Positions 1 to 9,047 of a DNA stretch of 64,000 bases are shown piece by piece (within the stretch, counting starts at the first letter, position 1; the number at the start of each line of letters is the position of its first letter). The stretch spans positions 6,871-70,870 of the forward strand of contig JBKQVT010000150.1 of NCBI GenBank assembly GCA_052139835.1. The letters run 5' to 3'. The position numbers and the translations under genes are program-made. The notes under the pieces were generated by a model. The model was not told where the DNA came from and searched no databases. It saw only the letters and a list, made by a program, of their open reading frames with translations. The stretch comes from JBKQVT01 sp052139835 (GTDB lineage: Bacteria; Planctomycetota; Planctomycetia; Pirellulales; Thermoguttaceae).

Positions 1-383
1 GCGAGTATCAAGAGCGCGGCGTGGCCGTGGTGGGCATCAACGCCAACGACTTCGAGCGATACCCCGACGACGCTCCGCCGCGGATGGCCGAAGAGGTCCA
101 GCGCCGCGGCTATACGTTTCCCTACTTGATCGACGAGACGCAGGAGGTGGCCCAGGCCTACCAGGCGGCCTGCACGCCCGACTTCTACGTTTTCGACAAG
201 GAGCGCCGCCTGGTCTATCGCGGGCAGATGGACTCGAGCCGGCCGGGCAACAACATACCGGTCACGGGCGAGGACTTGCGGAAGGCCCTGGACGCGGTGC
301 TCTCCGGCAGCCCGGTCTCGAAGCAGCAGCGGCCCAGCCTGGGCTGCAACATCAAGTGGAAGCCGGGCAACGAGCCGGACTGA
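1..383 (+). CDS. Thioredoxin/peroxiredoxin-family protein, 3' part
   Basis: The gene enters from the left edge; the reading frame is open from base 3, so the N-terminus and any CxxC active site lie outside. The visible 127 residues start within the alternating strand/helix pattern of a thioredoxin fold (VAVVGINAND), followed by PYLIDETQEVAQAY, the cis-proline region TPDFYVFD and a strand RLVYRGQMD. The tail 'PSLGCNIKWKPGNEPD' is typical of a redoxin family common in planctomycetes and cyanobacteria. Such proteins are AhpC/TSA-like thiol oxidoreductases. The exact substrate cannot be told from this fragment. Confidence 0.85.
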   Translation, partial: EYQERGVAVVGINANDFERYPDDAPPRMAEEVQRRGYTFPYLIDETQEVAQAYQAACTPDFYVFDKERRLVYRGQMDSSRPGNNIPVTGEDLRKALDAVLSGSPVSKQQRPSLGCNIKWKPGNEPD

Positions 384-887
384 TTCACCTCGCATCGTGG
401 CGTCGCCCAGGCGGCCTGATCGAGGTCAACTCGGATGGCCAGGGCGCTGCAGAAGCCGAAAGCCCATGCCCGCGCGTCTCGGTGGGCGGGTGCCCGCGAG
501 CCGCTGCGAAGGCTTGCCTCTGCTGTTGGCGGCGACGGGCAGTTTACCCCCACCATAACGTTAGAGTGCCGGAAATATGCAAAAAACCTGGAAAGGCGCG
601 GCGCCAAACGCTTGCAATTTTGGTGGCAGTGGCTAAACTGGGATTTATGCGGGCCGTGGCAGGGGGTTGCTTTACGATCCGCCCCTCTGGTCCTCGACAA
701 AAAGAGGCAGCGTTCGGTTCACCTAGCCGTGTTGCTCGCGGTTCAAGCCGCGGGCCGTTCTTGGTTTGGGTTTTCCCCTGGGAATAGGGCGGTCAGGAGT
801 CGTCGCTATTGGCGCGAGGGGGAGCAAAAAGCGCTTTAAGACTCCGGACCCCTTTTGTTTCTCCTTTGTTCTAATAGAGGAAGGAAA
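384..887. other. Intergenic region before the PEP-CTERM gene
   Basis: About 500 bases without a convincing gene; open frames on both strands here lack domains and ribosome sites. A small hairpin (CGCGG, loop TTCAAG, CCGCG) lies at 737-752 with no T-run. A sequence resembling a sigma-54 site (TGGCAG, four bases, TTGCTT) lies around 657-672, but its spacing is one base short of the usual -24/-12 arrangement, so I do not call it a promoter. Confidence 0.5.
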
Positions 888-1556
888 ATGAGAAAATCAC
901 CGGTCACGGCTCTTGTGTTTTCGGCGCTACTGGGACTTGCTGCTCAAGCCCGAGGGGATGGCGTTTTCTATGATAATCAGGGGTTCTACGACGAGTTCAT
1001 TGGCTGCAAAAGCAGCACCAACACGTGGACGATGGGTTCGAGCAGCGGAACGGATGCGGGCGTGGGTGTCGCCGGCTTAAATTGGTTCTCCAGCCACATC
1101 TCACCGATCTCGATCACATGCGATGCAGGAAACGGCCCCTACACCTTCTGGGCCGGTTGCCTTACTAATTTTCCCACTTGTCCCACGGGAGGCGCACCCC
1201 TGAACACATATCTTCAGTTGGACGGCACGATCACGCTTTCGTCACCTGACGCGTTCGTGGACATCGAACTAACCGGCTGGGCCGGCGGCTCCGCACTCGT
1301 CATCGACAAGAACGACGCTTGGACCGGAACACCGACAGTCGATACATTTTCCCTTCAGACATCAGGTCTCCAGCTTAGTGGCGGCACAGCCGTCGAGAGC
1401 ATCGTCGTTGAGTACGGCGGGGATTGCAGCTACGTAGCGAATGGGAGCCCCGAGTTCTTTGGCGAGGTCGCAGAGCCCGCGTCACTGCTGCTGCTGGCGG
1501 CGGGCTTGCCAAGCCTGGCCCTGTACGCTTGGCGTCGGCGGCGACGGACGGCATAG
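888..1556 (+). CDS. PEP-CTERM sorting-domain exported protein
   Basis: A 222-residue secreted protein. The ATG at 888 follows a good ribosome site (AGGAAGGA) and opens a signal peptide (MRKSPVTALVFSALLGLAAQARG). The middle part is rich in Gly, Ser, Thr and Asp with several Cys, as in extracellular matrix-type proteins, and matches no domain I recognise. The C-terminus has the PEP-CTERM architecture: motif AEPAS, a hydrophobic stretch (LLLLAAGLPSLALYAW) and a basic tail (RRRRRTA). Proteins with this tail are processed by an exosortase and linked to exopolysaccharide production in other bacteria. No exosortase or EPS genes are next to it, so it is a dispersed substrate gene. It converges with the large VWA gene downstream. 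Confidence 0.85.
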   Translation: MRKSPVTALVFSALLGLAAQARGDGVFYDNQGFYDEFIGCKSSTNTWTMGSSSGTDAGVGVAGLNWFSSHISPISITCDAGNGPYTFWAGCLTNFPTCPTGGAPLNTYLQLDGTITLSSPDAFVDIELTGWAGGSALVIDKNDAWTGTPTVDTFSLQTSGLQLSGGTAVESIVVEYGGDCSYVANGSPEFFGEVAEPASLLLLAAGLPSLALYAWRRRRRTA

Positions 1557-1589
1557 CGTGGCTGGATGGCCGCGGCCCCTCACCCCCAA

Positions 1590-1632
1590 CCCCTCTCCGG
1601 GCACCGGCCGAAGGTTGGTCGGGGGAGAGGGG
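1590..1632. terminator. Hairpin between convergent genes
   Basis: CCCCTCTCC at 1590-1598 pairs perfectly with GGAGAGGGG at 1624-1632 around a GC-rich, partly self-complementary loop. It lies in the 96-base gap between the convergent PEP-CTERM and VWA genes. There is no T-run on either strand, so it may be a bidirectional terminator or simply a dispersed intergenic hairpin of the CCCTCTCC type. Confidence 0.45.
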
Positions 1633-1652
1633 AGGAATTGCCGGCGGGCCGC

Positions 1653-4600
1653 TTACAAGCCGCCGTTCTGGGTGCCGCTGAAGCCGTTCGGATAGCTCTG
1701 CGACGAGGAGACGCCGGAGCTGTAGTTGAAGGTGGTGACCTTGGAGATCTGGGAGAACAAGGGCACGCAACTGATGCGGACGTAGCGGCGATCGGCCGAG
1801 ACGACGCCGGTGGCCGCCAGGTTGGCCCCTTCCGGCAAGGTGATGATGATCGGCTGATAACCCACGGCTCCCTGGATGGCGAAGGGAAGCACCAGGGGCG
1901 TCTCCACCGCGCCGCCGCCGCCGTTGGTGGCGGCGGCCAGGTTGGCGGCGTTCAAGGCCGCGATGGCATTGGGATCGGCCAGGGCAGCCATCTGCTGGGC
2001 GAGCACTTGGCGGCTCATGGCGATCTGGCCGATGGCGGCGTTGGCCACGGCGACTTGCTGGGCGTTGATCTTCTCGCTGCGGCGGCCGTTGCTGAGCACG
2101 AAGGTGACGGCGGCTGCGCCCTTTTCCAGCGCGATCTGGCGGCGCATCCGCTTGACTTCGGGGGTGCCGTAGTGGGCGATGAGTTCCACCGACACCTTGC
2201 CGGTGATCACCTGCCCCCAAACCCGCCGCGCCAGCAACTTGTAGGTGCCGTCGAAGCCCTTGGGGCAGAGGTACATCTGGCAATGTCCGTTGGCCCCGGC
2301 GAGGCTGTCGCTGGCGCTGACGTCGCCGCTGAGCACGCCGCCGGAGGTGGTGCGGAAGTTGCGGAGCGAGCAGATCGTGCCCGTCGGTTCTTCCACCAGG
2401 ATGTCCACGTCGGCGTCACCCGTCCAGCGGACCAGGATCACGACGTCGCGTTGGTTGGCGACCTTGAGGGCGGCCTCGAACTTGTCGGCCTCGGCGTCGC
2501 GTTTCTCGGCGCGGAGCTTTTTCAGGGTGGCCTGGGAGACGTTCCAGGCGGTCGTCCAGACGTCCTGCTGGTTGGAGAGCCAGCCCTGGCTGAGGATGCC
2601 GCAGGTGGTCCACTCGATGCCGTCCAGGTCGTGGATCCGATCGGCCACCTTCAGCCCGTAGAGGTAGGGCGGCGGCCAGAGGGGCTCGAGGTCGGCGACC
2701 TGGCGGAAGATTTTCATCGCCCGCTGGTCCAACCCCAACTGCGTCATGTAGACGCCGAGGCGCATGAGGTCGTTGCTGTTGTCGACGAATTCGGCGGCCG
2801 ACATGACGGCCCGTTCGATCTCGTCCTTGGGCCGGTTGGCGGCCTGCATGGTCAGGCCCAGCGCCTCAAACATCCAGGATTGCTGCTGCTGATGGCGCAA
2901 GGCCGCCTCGATCAGGGCGATGACGTGCTCGAATTTCTGGTGGGTGGTCAAGTTGGCCACGGCCGCGCGGACCGCGGCGGGCTGCGGCTGGTGGGTGGCG
3001 AAGTAATGTTCCCAAGCCGCCTTGGGATCGGGGGCCGCGAGCATTTCTGTCAAGGGAATGGTGGCCGGCCTGTCGGAGGCGGCCGGCGCCTTGGCCGCGT
3101 CGGCCTTGACCGGCGCCGCCTTGACGTTGGCGGGGACCGGGACCGCGGGGGTCTTCTCTTCCTCGACGGCCCAGGCAACCGGTCCCTGGACGGGGACCTG
3201 GGGGAGGATTTCGGCGGGGACGCTCTGGAAGCCCATGCCGCCGCCCATCATGCCCATGCCCTGGCCGCCCTGGCCGCCGCCGAAGCCCTGCATGCCGTTG
3301 ATGCCGCCCATGCCGCCCCCGCCGTTCATGGCGCCGCCGAAGCCGCCGCCCTGGCCGCCGAAGCCGCCCATGCCGCCCATGCCGCCGAAGCCGCCGGCAA
3401 AATTCGGCGTGCGAATCGGAATCACCAGGTCGGCCACCGAGTACACCCGCGTCGTCAGCATGTTCTCGGCCGCTTCCGTCGTGGTGATCAACAGCACCTC
3501 ATCCTTGATCACGTACTTCAGGTTCAACTCGGCGAGCATCAGGCGCAACGCCGACCTCAAGGAAACCCCCTTGAGGCTCTTCGTCACCGGGGTGTCGGTG
3601 CCGACGCCCGCATCCTCCATGGCCTTTTTATCCAGTTGGATCTCGATCTGGTGATAGTCCTTCAGGTAGTCGATCACGTCAGTCAGCGGGGTATCGACGA
3701 ACTCCAGTTGCGTAGGCGTCTTCAGGGCCGCCTCGATCTTCTTCTCGGCGGGGCCGCGCTGTTTCATGTCCTTCGAGCCGAAACGCTCCTTCCGGCTGCG
3801 GGTCATCTCCTTCCACCACTGCGAATCCGGATAGACGATCGGCTGGTAGTCGTTGAAGGGGATGCGCGACATATCGCACGCATAGAGGGTATCCATGACA
3901 CCCCTCTGCGCCAACGCCGTCGTCCTCGTGTTCTGTTCGTCGTAGCCCCTGGTCTGGGCCAGGAGGATGGCCGCCGCCGGAGTCGGGTCGTGCGGCAGGA
4001 TCTCGGCCGCCATGATGCCCGCCGCATTTGCATCGCCGGCTTTCTTATAGGCCTCTTCGCCTTCCAGCGTGCGGGCTTCGTCCAAGAGGAAATCGACGCG
4101 GGCGATCAACTGTTTGACCTTCTGCTGGTCGCGGATCAGGCCGTTGGCCACGAGGGCCTGCTCCATGCCCGCCGCCCTGCGCTCGGCATCCTCCTGGCGA
4201 CGGTGCTCGACCTCGATCAGTTGTTTGCTGCCTTCGCGCAACGCCGCCTGCAAGGCGCCGTAGAACTGCTCGCGGGCCTCCGGCGTGAGTTCCGCGATCC
4301 CCTTGACCTTCTCCATTTCCAGCCGCAGGTCCCGGATGGCGTTCTCGGGGGTGGTGCGCATTTGGCCGCGGGCCTGGTTGATCACGTTCTGCACCTCGGT
4401 TTGCGTGGCGGCCGCCTGGGCATTGCGGACGGCGCCGAACTGCACGGCGGCGGCCCCTTCCGCGGGCCCGCCTACGCCCGGCGCCGCGCCGACAAGGTTC
4501 AGACCGTCGGCGGCGGCCGCCGGCTCTACGGGAGGCGGCAGGAGTAAAGGCGTGCCGACCGGGGCGCCGCCCTGACGCGCCTTGGCCACCGCCTCCTTGA

Positions 4601-5759
4601 TGGCCGTCGCTTTCCGGTCGTTCGGATCGAAGCGCAACGCTTCATCCACCAGGCGCTCGGCGCTATCCAGGTTGCCTAGGGCCAACGCGCGGGCGGCCAG
4701 CGCCGTCATGTTCCGCCCGCCCGACCGTATCTGCTGCCGCAACTGGGCCAGGCTCGCCGAGTCCACCAGGGGCAGGCTCGCGCCGCCGTCGGCCCGCGCC
4801 TCCGCCACCAGCGAAGGCAGGTAACCGTTGTTGTCCATGCTCTTGCCGGGAGTTGCATTCCAGGCCAGCGTCTTCGCACCGCCGGGGCCGTCGACAGTGG
4901 CTTCGATCCGCAAAGGATCCTTTCCCTTCAGGGTGCCGATCAGCACCGTGTCGCGATCGCTCCGCAACGGCGGCAACGCCTTGGGAAAGACCTCGCCCAT
5001 GCCGGCTGGCCACTTCACCGCGGCGGTCGGCCAGAACACGGGCACGGCGGCCGCCGCCGCCAGACGGCTCCCCACCTCGCTGCCGGCGCCTTCCAGGACG
5101 ACGCCCCCGGTCTGCCTGGCCAGCAGGTCGAGCATCTGCCGATCCACGCGCGACCCCACGCCGTAGCTGAGCACGGAGACGTGCTGATCGGCCAGGGCGG
5201 TGGCCAGGGGCTGGAACTTCTCGGTTGGCAGCGGGTTGGCCCGGCTGCTGCCGTCGCCGATGTAGACCAACGCCCGCGGATTGGTGCTGCCGCCGAAACT
5301 GGCCGCGGCGGCCGACAATGCCTTTTCCATGTCGTTGGAGCCCAGCGGGGTCCGCTGGTTCAAGGCCGCCAGGGCCTCCTTCCACTCGGCGCTGTCGGGG
5401 GCGACGAAGCCCTTGGTCAAGGGGATCGCGCTGAGGTCGGTGGCGATCAGCCGCAGGCGGCTGCCGGGGGCCAGACCGGCCACCAGGGACTGTAGGGCCT
5501 GGAATGATTCTGTGCGATACTCGCCCGCCTGGCTGGCCGAAGTGCTCACCAGGATGACCACGTCGCGTGGTGCGACCACGACGGGCGCGGCGGGCGGCTG
5601 CAAGCTGAGGGCGAAGTAATTGCTGCCGTCCGGGTGACTGAAGCAGTCGAGCCGGGCCGCCTCAGGCCCCGGCTGTGCGTTGAGGGTTGTCACGGCCGAG
5701 AGGACCGCAACCAAGACAAGACAAAGCAACACGATGGACCGCAAGCGAAATTTCAACAT
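1653..5759 (-). CDS. Large exported VWA-like / STN-like protein, full-length copy
   Basis: A 1368-residue exported protein of unknown function. The ATG at 5759 follows GGAG and begins a signal peptide (hydrophobic residues ~8-26, cleavage near LNAQP). Residues ~60-240 look like a von Willebrand A fold (DVVILVSTSAS, LVYIGDGSS, VSVLSYGVGS), but the MIDAS position usually Asp (DxSxS) is Ser. Residues ~355-660 are helical with TPR-like stretches. Residues ~673-762 resemble the secretin/TonB short N-terminal (STN) domain (LEFVDTPLTDVIDYL, KGVSLRSALRLML, YVIKDEVLLITT). Residues 788-844 are a Gly/Met/Phe-rich tract. A region at ~1105-1200 (DADVDILVEEPTG) resembles DUF2135. No membrane segment follows the signal peptide. 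It is the longer member of a tandem pair. I infer an envelope assembly or scaffold role, but the function is unknown. Confidence 0.8.
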   Translation of the reverse strand: MLKFRLRSIVLLCLVLVAVLSAVTTLNAQPGPEAARLDCFSHPDGSNYFALSLQPPAAPVVVAPRDVVILVSTSASQAGEYRTESFQALQSLVAGLAPGSRLRLIATDLSAIPLTKGFVAPDSAEWKEALAALNQRTPLGSNDMEKALSAAAASFGGSTNPRALVYIGDGSSRANPLPTEKFQPLATALADQHVSVLSYGVGSRVDRQMLDLLARQTGGVVLEGAGSEVGSRLAAAAAVPVFWPTAAVKWPAGMGEVFPKALPPLRSDRDTVLIGTLKGKDPLRIEATVDGPGGAKTLAWNATPGKSMDNNGYLPSLVAEARADGGASLPLVDSASLAQLRQQIRSGGRNMTALAARALALGNLDSAERLVDEALRFDPNDRKATAIKEAVAKARQGGAPVGTPLLLPPPVEPAAAADGLNLVGAAPGVGGPAEGAAAVQFGAVRNAQAAATQTEVQNVINQARGQMRTTPENAIRDLRLEMEKVKGIAELTPEAREQFYGALQAALREGSKQLIEVEHRRQEDAERRAAGMEQALVANGLIRDQQKVKQLIARVDFLLDEARTLEGEEAYKKAGDANAAGIMAAEILPHDPTPAAAILLAQTRGYDEQNTRTTALAQRGVMDTLYACDMSRIPFNDYQPIVYPDSQWWKEMTRSRKERFGSKDMKQRGPAEKKIEAALKTPTQLEFVDTPLTDVIDYLKDYHQIEIQLDKKAMEDAGVGTDTPVTKSLKGVSLRSALRLMLAELNLKYVIKDEVLLITTTEAAENMLTTRVYSVADLVIPIRTPNFAGGFGGMGGMGGFGGQGGGFGGAMNGGGGMGGINGMQGFGGGQGGQGMGMMGGGMGFQSVPAEILPQVPVQGPVAWAVEEEKTPAVPVPANVKAAPVKADAAKAPAASDRPATIPLTEMLAAPDPKAAWEHYFATHQPQPAAVRAAVANLTTHQKFEHVIALIEAALRHQQQQSWMFEALGLTMQAANRPKDEIERAVMSAAEFVDNSNDLMRLGVYMTQLGLDQRAMKIFRQVADLEPLWPPPYLYGLKVADRIHDLDGIEWTTCGILSQGWLSNQQDVWTTAWNVSQATLKKLRAEKRDAEADKFEAALKVANQRDVVILVRWTGDADVDILVEEPTGTICSLRNFRTTSGGVLSGDVSASDSLAGANGHCQMYLCPKGFDGTYKLLARRVWGQVITGKVSVELIAHYGTPEVKRMRRQIALEKGAAAVTFVLSNGRRSEKINAQQVAVANAAIGQIAMSRQVLAQQMAALADPNAIAALNAANLAAATNGGGGAVETPLVLPFAIQGAVGYQPIIITLPEGANLAATGVVSADRRYVRISCVPLFSQISKVTTFNYSSGVSSSQSYPNGFSGTQNGGL

Positions 5760-5882
5760 GACTGCATCTCCGGCGAACGACAGGGAACTGTGCCTGGCTC
5801 CCGCTGTGTTCCGCAGCAGCGGAGGCAAGGCACGTGCAGAATTCTTCCTCGGGACATAAAGGGCCCTAGTCGGGCTATCGTC

Positions 5883-5912
5883 ATTTTACTAGGGCGCTGG
5901 GCACTTTGGCAA
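5883..5912 (-). promoter_or_regulatory. Predicted sigma-70-type promoter of the full-length VWA gene
   Basis: Read on the minus strand, TTGCCA (5912-5907), 18 bases, TAAAAT (5888-5883). The start codon lies about 124 bases downstream. The paralogous gene has the same arrangement at the matching place (TTGCCA, 18 bases, TACAAT), within a wider conserved upstream block. Retention of both hexamers and the spacing after divergence supports the call. Confidence 0.6.
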
Positions 5913-6098
5913 TCAAAAAACTGCAAATTGCCGCGAGAAAAGCACCATGCTCCAGGCCCTCGCGGCTGGCGGGGAAGCCCGCCCCCCTCTCTAGACACAC
6001 TGCTGGCGTCGCGAGAGGGGACGCGAACCGTAATTATCGTTCTCTCAATCATTTACGGCATGCCGCCGCGGAGGCGGCGGCCAGTGGGGGACGGTCCC
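5913..6098. other. Spacer between the two VWA paralogs
   Basis: About 185 bases between the promoter of one copy and the stop of the other. It holds GC-rich palindromic sequence (CCGCC...GGCGG near 6064-6080 and GGGGAC/GTCCCC at ~6087-6099, touching the stop codon of the upstream gene). These could act as a terminator for the upstream paralog, but lack a T-run. No gene seen. Confidence 0.4.
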
Positions 6099-8600
6099 CT
6101 AATGGCTCAGTGGGACTTGGGAAACGACCTCGGCAGGGACGCTCTGGAAGCCCATGCCCAGGCCCTGGCCACCCGCGCCGCCGCCGAAGCCCCGCATGCC
6201 GTTGACGCCGCCCATGCCGCCCTGCACGTTCATGTCGCCGCCGAAGCCGCCGTTCTGGCCGCCAAAGCCGCCCATGCCGCCCATGCCGCCGAAGCCGCCG
6301 GAAAAATTCGGCGTGTGGATCGGAATCACCAGGTCGGCCACCGAGTACGCCCGCGTCGTCAGCATGTTCTCGGCCGCTTCCGTCGTGGTGATCAACAGCA
6401 CCTCATCCTTGATCACGTAGGTCAGGTTCAACTCGCGGAGCATCAACCGCAACGCCGACTGCAAGGAAACCCCCTTGACGCTCTTCGTCACCGGGGTGTC
6501 GGTGCCGATGGTCGCATCGTCCAGGGCCCTCTTATCCAATTGGATTTCGATCTGGTGATAGTCCTTCAGGTAGTCGATCACGTCGGTCAGCGGCGTCTCG
6601 GCGAACTCCAGTTGGGTGGGCGACTTCAGGGCCGCCTCGATCTTCTTCTCGGCGGGGCCGCGCTGTCTCATGTCGTTCGAGCCGAAGCGCTCCTTCCGGC
6701 TGCGGGTCATCTCCTTCCACCATTGCGAATCCGCATAAACGATCGGCTGGTAGTCGTTGAAGGGGATGCGCGACATATCGCATGCATACATGGTATCCAT
6801 GACACCCCTTTGCGCCGCCGTCATCGTCTTCGTGTTCTCTTGGTCGTAGCCGCTGCTCTGGGCCAGGAGGACGGCCGCCGCCGGAGCGGGGTCGTGCGGC
6901 ATGATCTCGGCCGCCACGATGCCCGCCGCATTTGCATCGCCGGCTTTCTTATAGGCCTCTTCGCCTTCCAGCGCGCAGGCCTCCTTCAAGAGGAAATCGA
7001 CGCAGGCGATCAACTGTTCGACCTTCTGCTGGTCCCGCATCAGGGCGTTGGCCACCAGGAGGTGCTCCATGCCCGCCACCCTGCGCTCCGCGTCTTCCTG
7101 GCGACGGTGTTCGACCTCGATCAGGCAACGTTTCGCTTCGCGCAACGCCGCCTGCAAGGCGCCATAGAACTGTTCGCGGGCCTCGGGCGTGAGTTCCGCG
7201 ATCGCCTTGACCTTCTCCATTTCCAGCCGCAGGTCTTGGATGGCGTTCTCAGGGGTGGTGCGCATCTGGCCGCGGGCCTGGTTGATCACATTTTGCACCT
7301 CGGTTTGCATGGCGGTCACGAGGGCATTGCGGACGGCGCCGAACTGCTCGGCGGCGGCCGCCGGCTCGATGGCAGGCGGCACGCCCAGGAGCGCGCCGGC
7401 CGGGGCTCCGCCCTGACGCGCCTTGGCCACCGCCTTCTTGATGACCATCGCTTCCGGGTCGTTCGGATCGCAGCGCAACACTGCGTCCACCAGCCGATCG
7501 GCGCTATCCAGGTTGCCGGCGGCCAATGCCTGACGGGCAAGCTGCGCCAAGGTCCGCCCGCCCGATTGCACCTCCTGCCGCAACTGGGCCAGGCTCGCCG
7601 AGTCGACCAAGGGCAGGCTGGCAGCGCCGTCCGCCCGCGCCTCCGCCACCAGCGAAGGCAGGTAACCGTTGTCGTCCATGCTCTTGCCGGGAGTCGCATT
7701 CCAAGTCAGCGTCTTCGCACCGCCGGGGCCGTCGACGGTGGCTTCGATCCGCAACGGCTCCTTCCCCTTCAGAGTGCCGATCAACACCGTGTCGCGATCG
7801 CTCCGCAACGGCGGCAGCGCCTTGGGAAACACCTCGCCCATGCCCGCCGGCCACTTCACCGCGGCGGTCGGCCAGTACACGGCCGCGACGGCGGCCGCCG
7901 CCAGACGGTTCCCCACGTCGCTGCCGGCGCCTTCCAGGACGCCGCCGCCGGTCTGCCTGGCCAGCAGGTCGAGCATCTGCCGATCCACGCGCGACCCCAC
8001 GCCGTAGCTGAGCACGGAGACGTGCTGGTCGGCCAGGGCGGTGGCCAGGGGCTGGAATTTTTCGATCTTCAGCAGGTTGGCCCGGCTGCTGCCGTCGCCG
8101 ATGTAGACCAACACCCGCGGACTGGTGCTGCCGCCGAAGCTGCCCGCGGCGGCCGACAATGCCTTCTCCATGTCGTTGGAGCCCAGCGGGGTCCGCTGAT
8201 TCAAGGCCGCCAGGGCCTCCTTCCATTCGGCGCTGTCGGGGGCGACGAAGCCCTTGGTCAAGGGGACGGCGCCCAGATCGGTGGCGATCAGCCGCAGGCG
8301 GCTGCCGGGGGCCAGGCCGGCCACCAGGGACTGCAGGGCCTGGAATGATTCTGTGCGATACTCGCCCGCCTGACTGGCCGAAGTGCTCACCAGGATGACC
8401 ACGTCGCGTGGTGCGAACACGGTGGGCACGGCGGGCGGCCGCAGGCTGAGGGCGAAGTAGCTGCTGCCGTTCGGGTGATCGAAGCAATCGAGCCGGGCCG
8501 CCTCGGGCCCCGGCTGTGCGTTGAGGGTTGTCACGGCCGACAGGACCGCAACCAGGGTAAGGCAAGGCAACACGATACGCCGCAAGAAAAGGGTAGCCAT
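6099..8600 (-). CDS. Exported VWA-like / STN-like protein, C-terminally truncated paralog
   Basis: An 833-residue protein, close paralog of the downstream 1368-residue one. The ATG at 8600 follows GGAGG. Signal peptide, VWA-like region (again LVSTSAS without the MIDAS Asp), helical middle, STN-like region and Gly/Met tract are present in the same order with long identical runs. It lacks the ~35-residue Pro/Ala/Gly linker that the long copy has near residues 410-440. Similarity stops just after the Gly/Met tract: GFQSVPAE is shared, then this copy reads VVSQVPLSH and stops, losing the TPR-like and DUF2135-like C-terminal ~520 residues. The frame is intact, so it may be a functional short form. 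The upstream promoter region is duplicated too. Confidence 0.8.
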   Translation of the reverse strand: MATLFLRRIVLPCLTLVAVLSAVTTLNAQPGPEAARLDCFDHPNGSSYFALSLRPPAVPTVFAPRDVVILVSTSASQAGEYRTESFQALQSLVAGLAPGSRLRLIATDLGAVPLTKGFVAPDSAEWKEALAALNQRTPLGSNDMEKALSAAAGSFGGSTSPRVLVYIGDGSSRANLLKIEKFQPLATALADQHVSVLSYGVGSRVDRQMLDLLARQTGGGVLEGAGSDVGNRLAAAAVAAVYWPTAAVKWPAGMGEVFPKALPPLRSDRDTVLIGTLKGKEPLRIEATVDGPGGAKTLTWNATPGKSMDDNGYLPSLVAEARADGAASLPLVDSASLAQLRQEVQSGGRTLAQLARQALAAGNLDSADRLVDAVLRCDPNDPEAMVIKKAVAKARQGGAPAGALLGVPPAIEPAAAAEQFGAVRNALVTAMQTEVQNVINQARGQMRTTPENAIQDLRLEMEKVKAIAELTPEAREQFYGALQAALREAKRCLIEVEHRRQEDAERRVAGMEHLLVANALMRDQQKVEQLIACVDFLLKEACALEGEEAYKKAGDANAAGIVAAEIMPHDPAPAAAVLLAQSSGYDQENTKTMTAAQRGVMDTMYACDMSRIPFNDYQPIVYADSQWWKEMTRSRKERFGSNDMRQRGPAEKKIEAALKSPTQLEFAETPLTDVIDYLKDYHQIEIQLDKRALDDATIGTDTPVTKSVKGVSLQSALRLMLRELNLTYVIKDEVLLITTTEAAENMLTTRAYSVADLVIPIHTPNFSGGFGGMGGMGGFGGQNGGFGGDMNVQGGMGGVNGMRGFGGGAGGQGLGMGFQSVPAEVVSQVPLSH

Positions 8601-8734
8601 GACTGCGCCTCCAGCAATCAGCAGTGATGTGCGCCTGGGGACCGCTGTGTTCCGCAGCAGCGGGCAGGGCACGTGCAGAATTCTCTGTTCCTGGGAAACC
8701 ACACCGGCCCTTTTTGCCTCATAGGGCCGAAGTC

Positions 8735-8764
8735 ATTGTACAGGATAAGGCGGTGCCTTGGCAA
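8735..8764 (-). promoter_or_regulatory. Predicted promoter of the short VWA paralog
   Basis: On the minus strand, TTGCCA (8764-8759), 18 bases, TACAAT (8740-8735), about 135 bases before the ATG. It matches the promoter of the downstream paralog in hexamers, spacing and position. Confidence 0.6.
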
Positions 8765-9047
8765 TCAAAAAAACTGAAAATTGCCGCAAGAAACCCCCCC
8801 GGGTTCCTCGTTTTCACGGCGCTCGCGGAAGCCCGGATCCCCCTCGCGGGAAAACCGAACCCGGCCGTCTCCGGGCGATTTGAAACGTAACTCTTTTCGT
8901 GCCATCCCTCTGCAATATGCCTCTGCGGATGTCACTCGGGACAGCCTCCTGGCAGCGGCTGGACCCTCGCCAGCGGCCGGGGAATCGCGTATGATTGGGA
9001 ATCGTCGGCGTCTGGCCTGAAAAAATGGGGGAGATGGGGTCTTGGCC
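8765..9047. other. Divergent intergenic region
   Basis: It separates the minus-strand VWA pair from the plus-strand protease gene. It includes the T/A-rich upstream tract shared with the other paralog (around 8765-8800), then sequence unique to this copy. The purine run GGGGGAGATGGGG just before 9040 may serve as ribosome site for the protease. No gene seen. Confidence 0.4.

Noticed and set aside
657..672. Sigma-54-type promoter upstream of the PEP-CTERM gene
   Set aside because: TGGCAG and TTGCTT are present but one base too close (four instead of five).
1566..4547. A 993-codon plus-strand open frame opposite the large VWA gene
   Set aside because: It is the complement of a real GC-rich gene: Gly/Ala/Asp/His-biased, no domains, no ribosome site. 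Similar long shadows lie opposite 6099-8600, 23016-23960 and other genes.
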